The notes under the pieces: generated by a model | Told to the model about the DNA's origin: nothing | What the model saw: only the letters and a program-made list of their open reading frames with translations | Databases searched by the model: none | Shown here: piece by piece, positions 60,651-64,000 of the stretch | Numbering within the stretch: position 1 is the first letter of the stretch | Layout of the letters: every line of letters begins with the position of its first letter | Program-made: the position numbers and the translations under genes | Assembly (NCBI RefSeq): GCF_006636205.1 | Contig: NZ_VIGB01000003.1 | Coordinates: forward strand, 8,124,501-8,188,500 | Direction of reading: 5' to 3' | From: Kitasatospora acidiphila | GTDB lineage: Bacteria > Actinomycetota > Actinomycetes > Streptomycetales > Streptomycetaceae | DNA: 64,000 bases

Positions 60651-61156
60651 ATGATCGACACCGCACCGCGCTGGGCCGACCGCGCCGCCCGCCTCACCGT
60701 GCTCACCACCATGCCGTCCGGACTCTGGCGACTGGCCCTGGGGGTTGGCATCCCGGTCGGCTTCTCCGGCGAAACCAAGCGCATGTTCGACTCCAATACG
60801 CCAGGCTGGGGAACGGTCCTTGCGATCGCGCTGAGCGCCCTCGCCGAGGTGCTCGCCTTCCTCACCGTCGGCCTGGTCCGCCCCTGGGGCCGGGTGGCGC
60901 CCCGCTGGCTGCCGTGGCTCGGCGGGCGCCGGATCCATCCGCTGGCCGCCGCCATCCCCGCCTCGCTCGGCGCCGCAGTCGTCACGCTGCTCACTTGGTC
61001 GGCCGCGTTCGGCGGCTGGGAGCACAACATGACCAACCCGGACTCCCCGCGCGGGACGGCCGGCTTGATCATGACGCTCTGCTACGCGCCACTGCTGCTC
61101 TGGGGCCGCTGTTGGGCGCCGTGACAGTGGACTTCCTGCGCCGGTCTCGGGCATGA
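60651..61156 (+). CDS. Four-span membrane protein, frameshifted near 61101
   Basis: About 168 residues from an ATG with GAGGAG at 6 nt. Spans: SGLWRLALGVGIPVGFSG, TVLAIALSALAEVLAFLTVG, LAAAIPASLGAAVVTLLTWS and LIMTLCYAPLLLWGPLLGAV. The last is disrupted because CTCTGGGGCCG at 61097-61107 probably lacks one G; restored, it ends VTVDFLRRSRA at 61156. No family recognised; it resembles small streptomycete membrane proteins found beside two-component systems. Divergent from the kinase/regulator pair. Confidence 0.75.
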
Positions 61157-61234
61157 CGCGCGGAGCTGGCATGATCTGACGATACGTCATATATGGAGCG
61201 TATGGTCTGACGGAAAGCCATCCGGGAGGTCACT

Positions 61235-61960
61235 GTGGGTACCGAACCAGCCCCCGAGCCCATCACTCAACTGCCGACCACCGTCCAGGACGTGATCCAG
61301 CGGATGAAGCGGATCGACGCCGAATTCGACGCCCGCGACGGGGTCGCCTGCTTCAACCGGATGTACCTGAGGGTCACCGAGCTGGTCGCGGCCAGCCTCG
61401 CCGAGAACTACTTCGCGGACGGCGCCTTCATCGAGCGGATGGATGTGATCTTCGCCGGTCTGTACTTGCGCAACGTCGAGGCCGCCAAGGCCGGCAATCC
61501 GGTCAACGCCGCCTGGCGGCCCCTCGTCGACCTGCGCGACGACCGGAGGATCCTCTCGATCCAGTACGCCCTGGCCGGAATGAACGCGCACATCAACCAC
61601 GACCTCGCGCTCTCCGTGATCCTCACCTGCAAGGAGCGCCGCACCACGCCCGACACATCGCCGGTCCACGCCGACTACCTCAAGGTCAACGAGCTGCTGG
61701 CCAGGGTGGAGGCCGAGGTACGGGCCGAGTTCGAGCCCGAACTCGTCAGACTGGCGACCGCGGACGCCGAGTCGATCACGCACATCCTGAGCACCTTCAG
61801 CATCGAGGCCGCTCGGGACGCCTCCTGGCTCTCGGTCCAGCTGCTCTGGCCGCAGCGGGACATTCCGTTCACCTATGACCGGGCCTGCGCCGGAATCGCG
61901 GAGACCACCGGCATGGTGGGGCGCCTGCTGCTCACCCCGGTGCCGTTGTCGGCAAGTTGA
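61235..61960 (+). CDS. DUF5995 family protein
   Basis: 241 residues from a GTG at 61235 with GGGAGGT at about 5 nt. The conserved centre is LSIQYALAGMNAHINHDLAL, with RDGVACFNRMYLRVTELVA before and FEPELVRLATADAESITHIL then SFxIExAR-like EAARDASWLSVQLLWPQ after. MNAHINHDL is the signature of DUF5995 and a plausible metal site (two His, Asn, Asp). Function unknown. The upstream interval (61157-61234) has an ATACGTCATATATGG-type AT-rich promoter region. Confidence 0.8.
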   Translation: MGTEPAPEPITQLPTTVQDVIQRMKRIDAEFDARDGVACFNRMYLRVTELVAASLAENYFADGAFIERMDVIFAGLYLRNVEAAKAGNPVNAAWRPLVDLRDDRRILSIQYALAGMNAHINHDLALSVILTCKERRTTPDTSPVHADYLKVNELLARVEAEVRAEFEPELVRLATADAESITHILSTFSIEAARDASWLSVQLLWPQRDIPFTYDRACAGIAETTGMVGRLLLTPVPLSAS

Positions 61961-62069
61961 CGGATAGTCCGAATTCCGGGTGGGCAACCCGGTGGAGCAA
62001 ATTTCAACAGAGTGTTGACGCGATGTTTCCAAGGCGCTCAGCTGGGCGTCAACACGGCAGCGCATAGCG

Positions 62070-62420
62070 GTGGGCGGTATCCGCTCGCTCGTCAAGATCA
62101 ACCTGGATGATGCGCGGAACATCGTGATCATCTCGGTCTCGCTGGCGATCGGCGTCGTCCCGCTGGCTGCGCCCGATGTCCGCGACCCGCGCGGCCAGTT
62201 GGCGCTGGCGATCGGCGTCGTCCCGCTGGCTGCGCCCGATGTCCGCGACCCGCGCGGCCAGTTGGTCACCCCGGGCATCTACCACGACTTCCCGTCCTGG
62301 GCGCAGACCATCTTCGGCAGCGGCATCAGCGCCGGCGCCCTCACCGCGGTCGCGCTCAACCTGCTCTTCCATCACATGGGCGCGCGCCGGCGACGGGACC
62401 GGGTGGCACTGGCGCCGTAG
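62070..62420 (+). pseudogene. C-terminal fragment of an NCS2 uracil/xanthine permease with internal duplication
   Basis: 116 codons from a GTG. GGIRSLVKINLDDARNIVII, then SVSLAIGVVPLAAP and, at the end, GIYHDFPSWAQTIFGSGISA, GALTAVALNLLFHHMG. These are the last spans of nucleobase:cation symporters of the NCS2 (UraA/PbuX) family, in the right order. The N-terminal some 330 residues are absent; the upstream interval 61961-62069 has no trace of them. Within the fragment a 63-bp unit is duplicated in frame. A permease fragment of this size cannot transport, so it is treated as a remnant. Confidence 0.75.
62141..62266 (+). repeat. 63-bp in-frame tandem duplication
   Basis: Units 62141-62203 and 62204-62266 are essentially identical (GCTGGCGATCGGCGTCGTCC at the start of both) and repeat LAIGVVPLAAPDVRDPRGQL in the permease fragment. 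Confidence 0.9.
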
Positions 62421-62503
62421 TCCGACGGCTTCTTCGTGCTTGCACGGCAAGACACTTGGAACTTCCGACCGCACTTGACTCCGGGCCGATGATCCCGCAG
62501 GCT

Positions 62504-62552
62504 GCAGGGGTGAGTGAGTATTCACCCACCCCTGCTCCCGCCTAGCGGGAGC
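62504..62552. promoter_or_regulatory. Two adjacent hairpins in the leader of the NmrA-type gene
   Basis: First dyad 62504-62535 (GCAGGGGTG / CACCCCTGC), second 62534-62552 (GCTCCCG / CGGGAGC). They share two bases, so only one can form fully, and they end just before the GAGGAGG SD of the gene at 62572. They could be a terminator of the permease remnant or a regulatory leader. No other gene in 62421-62571. Confidence 0.5.
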
Positions 62553-62571
62553 CTGATCGAGGAGGACACCA

Positions 62572-63423
62572 GTGATCGTCGTCACCGGCGCCACCGGCGG
62601 CATCGGCCGCCGCCTGGTCGACCAACTGCTGGCCGAGGGTGCCCCGGTTCGCGCCCTGACCAGGAACCCCGCGAACGCCGGCCTGCCGATCGCCGCGCAG
62701 ACCGTGCGGGCCGACTTCACCGCCGGGCAACCCCTGGAGCCACTGCTGGAGGGCGCCGAGGCGCTCTACCTCAACCTCGCGGCCACCGGCGAGCAGGGCA
62801 CCCAGGCGCTGATCCGGGCCGCCGGGAACGCCGGGGTCCGCCGGATCGTCTTCAACTCCGCGATGGCCGTCACCGGGCTGGCCGGCCGGCCCAGCCTGAT
62901 CGGCCAACTGCACGTGCCGGTCGAGGAGGCGATCCGGGCGACCGGTCTCGAATGGTGCTTCATCCGCGGCGGGATGTACGCGACCAACAGCCTGAACTGG
63001 GCGCCCGCCATCCGCGCCACCGGCACCGTGCACGCCCCCTACGGCCAGGCCGTGGTGGCCCCGGTGCACGAGGCGGACGTTGCCGATGTCACCGCCCGCG
63101 CCCTGCTCGACCGGGACGGCACCCACAACGGCACGGTGCACACTCTGACCGGCACCCAGCCGCTGACGGTCGCCCAGCAGGTGGAGCAGATCGGCCAGGC
63201 CATCGGGCGCGAGCTCAGCTTCGTCGAGGTCGGCGAGGAGGACGCCCTGGAGGCACAGGTGGCCCACGGGGTGCCGCGCCCGCTCGCGGCCGAACTGCTG
63301 CGGTTCCTGGCCGCCTCGGTCGGTGCGGTGCCCGAGATGACGGACACCATCGAGCAGGTGACGGGCCGGCCGGCGCGCAGCTATGCCGACTGGGCGCGCG
63401 ACCACGCGGCCGACTTCCGCTGA
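62572..63423 (+). CDS. NmrA/SDR-type NAD(P)-binding oxidoreductase
   Basis: 283 residues from a GTG with GAGGAGG at 5-6 nt. Atypical SDR Rossmann start MIVVTGATGGIGRRLVDQLL (GxxGxxG loop), PVRALTRNPANAGLP and RIVFNSAMAVTG, as in NmrA/YtfG-like proteins that bind NADP and act as quinone reductases or redox sensors. No Tyr-xxx-Lys SDR catalytic pair is evident. The C-terminal part EQVTGRPARSYADWARDHAA is typical of the group. Followed by a very strong terminator. Confidence 0.9.
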   Translation: MIVVTGATGGIGRRLVDQLLAEGAPVRALTRNPANAGLPIAAQTVRADFTAGQPLEPLLEGAEALYLNLAATGEQGTQALIRAAGNAGVRRIVFNSAMAVTGLAGRPSLIGQLHVPVEEAIRATGLEWCFIRGGMYATNSLNWAPAIRATGTVHAPYGQAVVAPVHEADVADVTARALLDRDGTHNGTVHTLTGTQPLTVAQQVEQIGQAIGRELSFVEVGEEDALEAQVAHGVPRPLAAELLRFLAASVGAVPEMTDTIEQVTGRPARSYADWARDHAADFR

Positions 63424-63429
63424 TGCGGT

Positions 63430-63480
63430 CCCGTGGTCCGTTGGCGGCCGCCGAACTCCCGGCCGCCAACGGACCACGGG
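63430..63480 (+). terminator. Terminator of the NmrA-type gene
   Basis: Perfect 21-bp stem, 63430-63450 (CCCGTGGTCCGTTGGCGGCCG) would exceed by one the quoted limit; key core GTGGTCCGTTGGCGGCC pairs with 63460-63480, 9-nt loop, starting six bases after the stop. The following 63481-63752 shows no gene I can support. Confidence 0.85.
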
Positions 63481-63752
63481 CTTGCGGAACGGGCGGGCGA
63501 CCTGCGGGTTCATCCACGGCTGGATGGCGCGCCACCCCTCGCACGCCGATCTCGCCCACCAGGACAGCGGCCAGGCGTCCGGCTGAGGACCGCCCTGGGC
63601 GGTCAGCCGGGTGCCCGTTCGGCCCCGAAGCGCCCGGTCCACCGAAGGGCCCAGCCTGACGCGCCCTCATCCGCGCCGCGGGCGAGGATGGCGGCGTTGT
63701 CGGCCGCGCGGTGGGCGCGGCGGGATCGGGGCACCCAGGAAGAAGCAGACGC

Positions 63753-64000
63753 ATGACGATCGATCGACGGCGGCTCCTGACCGCGTTGGGCGCCACCGGC
63801 GCCATGGTGATGACGGGGGCGCGCGGCGCGGCGGCCCAGGCCGCTACCGGGACTCGCACCGGCCCCGACCTGCTGCCGGGCATCGACGCCTGGCCGGTCC
63901 GGCCCCGGGGGACCGCCGCCGCACCACCCGACTGGAAGGCGCTCAAGGCCCGACTGGGCAGCCGGCTGGTGATGCCCAGCGACCCGTCCTACAGCTACGA
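63753..64000 (+). CDS. Tat-exported protein, probably FAD-binding (berberine-bridge-like) oxidoreductase, partial
   Basis: The gene starts at an ATG at 63753 (AGGA about 11 nt upstream) and runs off the window after 82 codons. The N-terminus has a twin-arginine signal (TIDRRRLLTALGATGAMVMT). The mature start WKALKARLGSRLVMPSDPSY resembles the W-x-L-x(3)-L-x-G-x-(L/V)-x-x-P-x-D-x-x-Y entry of PCMH-type FAD-binding oxidases. The FAD-binding His/Cys region lies beyond the window, so the assignment is tentative. Confidence 0.6.
   Translation, partial: MTIDRRRLLTALGATGAMVMTGARGAAAQAATGTRTGPDLLPGIDAWPVRPRGTAAAPPDWKALKARLGSRLVMPSDPSYSY

Noticed and set aside
63481..63752. Readings on both strands, for example GWRAIQPWMNPQVARPFRK on the minus strand
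   Set aside because: Looks like the end of some gene, but I could not identify a family or decide the strand, so it is not called.

Overview
The window is high-GC DNA with very high third-position GC, mostly SD-preceded starts and several probable leaderless starts. Its gene content (SARP/AfsR-type regulators, DUF1876, DUF485 plus SSS symporter, DUF5685, Tat-dependent phospholipase C, ricin-domain GH16, many GNATs) points to an actinomycete of the Streptomyces/Kitasatospora group. I cannot place the genus more closely from sequence alone.

Region by region. 1-10.5 kb is a degraded, regulator-rich stretch: a cut-off TPR protein, an IS5-like remnant, a large secreted CHAP peptidoglycan hydrolase with four SH3-like repeats (1517-3925), a SARP regulator with an NB-ARC domain (4143-6077), a broken IS256-type transposase, a DUF5990-like gene, and the C-terminal two thirds of another AfsR-like regulator fused at about 10176 to a partial copy of a repeat-protein gene. 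10.7-12.7 kb holds the intact repeat protein (DUF1906-like plus six 46-residue repeats). 13.1-13.3 kb holds a 54-codon acidic peptide gene followed by two strong hairpins. 13.8-22 kb carries a LysR regulator, a lipoprotein, a DUF485/SSS carboxylate-symporter pair, a cysteine-dioxygenase-like thiol oxygenase, acetyltransferases and a divergent oxidoreductase/GlxA-type regulator pair. 22.1-24.9 kb encodes a membrane sensor PP2C phosphatase with its own ATPase domain.

25.2-28.2 kb is a compact RNA-repair operon (archease, CapA-like metallophosphatase, RtcB), followed by convergent universal stress proteins. 29.9-43.6 kb has a lipoprotein, GNATs, HAD and ROK enzymes, a secreted Ig-like/jelly-roll protein, DinB and MazG-like proteins, a Cys-cluster pentapeptide-repeat protein, a second CHAP amidase, a TetR/membrane-protein pair and the DUF5685 protein with an extreme Cys-rich tail. 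43.7-49.1 kb combines secreted hydrolases (phospholipase C, GH16) with a distinctly lower-GC insert (about 46.03-47.0 kb) carrying a TIR-like/deoxyribosyltransferase-like protein, and a His/Gly-rich membrane miniprotein. 49.3-64 kb contains a phosphatase, an MFS exporter, three divergent regulator/target pairs with visible dyad operators (ArsR/quinone reductase, TetR/papain-like protein, XRE-cupin/methyltransferase), an esterase, a two-component system beside a membrane protein, a truncated NCS2 permease, an NmrA-type oxidoreductase and the start of a Tat-exported flavoprotein-like gene.

Nine otherwise intact genes each carry a single-base frameshift, mostly one missing G or C in a short run. 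That suggests indel errors in the sequence rather than nine independent pseudogenes, and should be kept in mind when using the coordinates. No rRNA, tRNA, CRISPR array or complete insertion sequence was seen.
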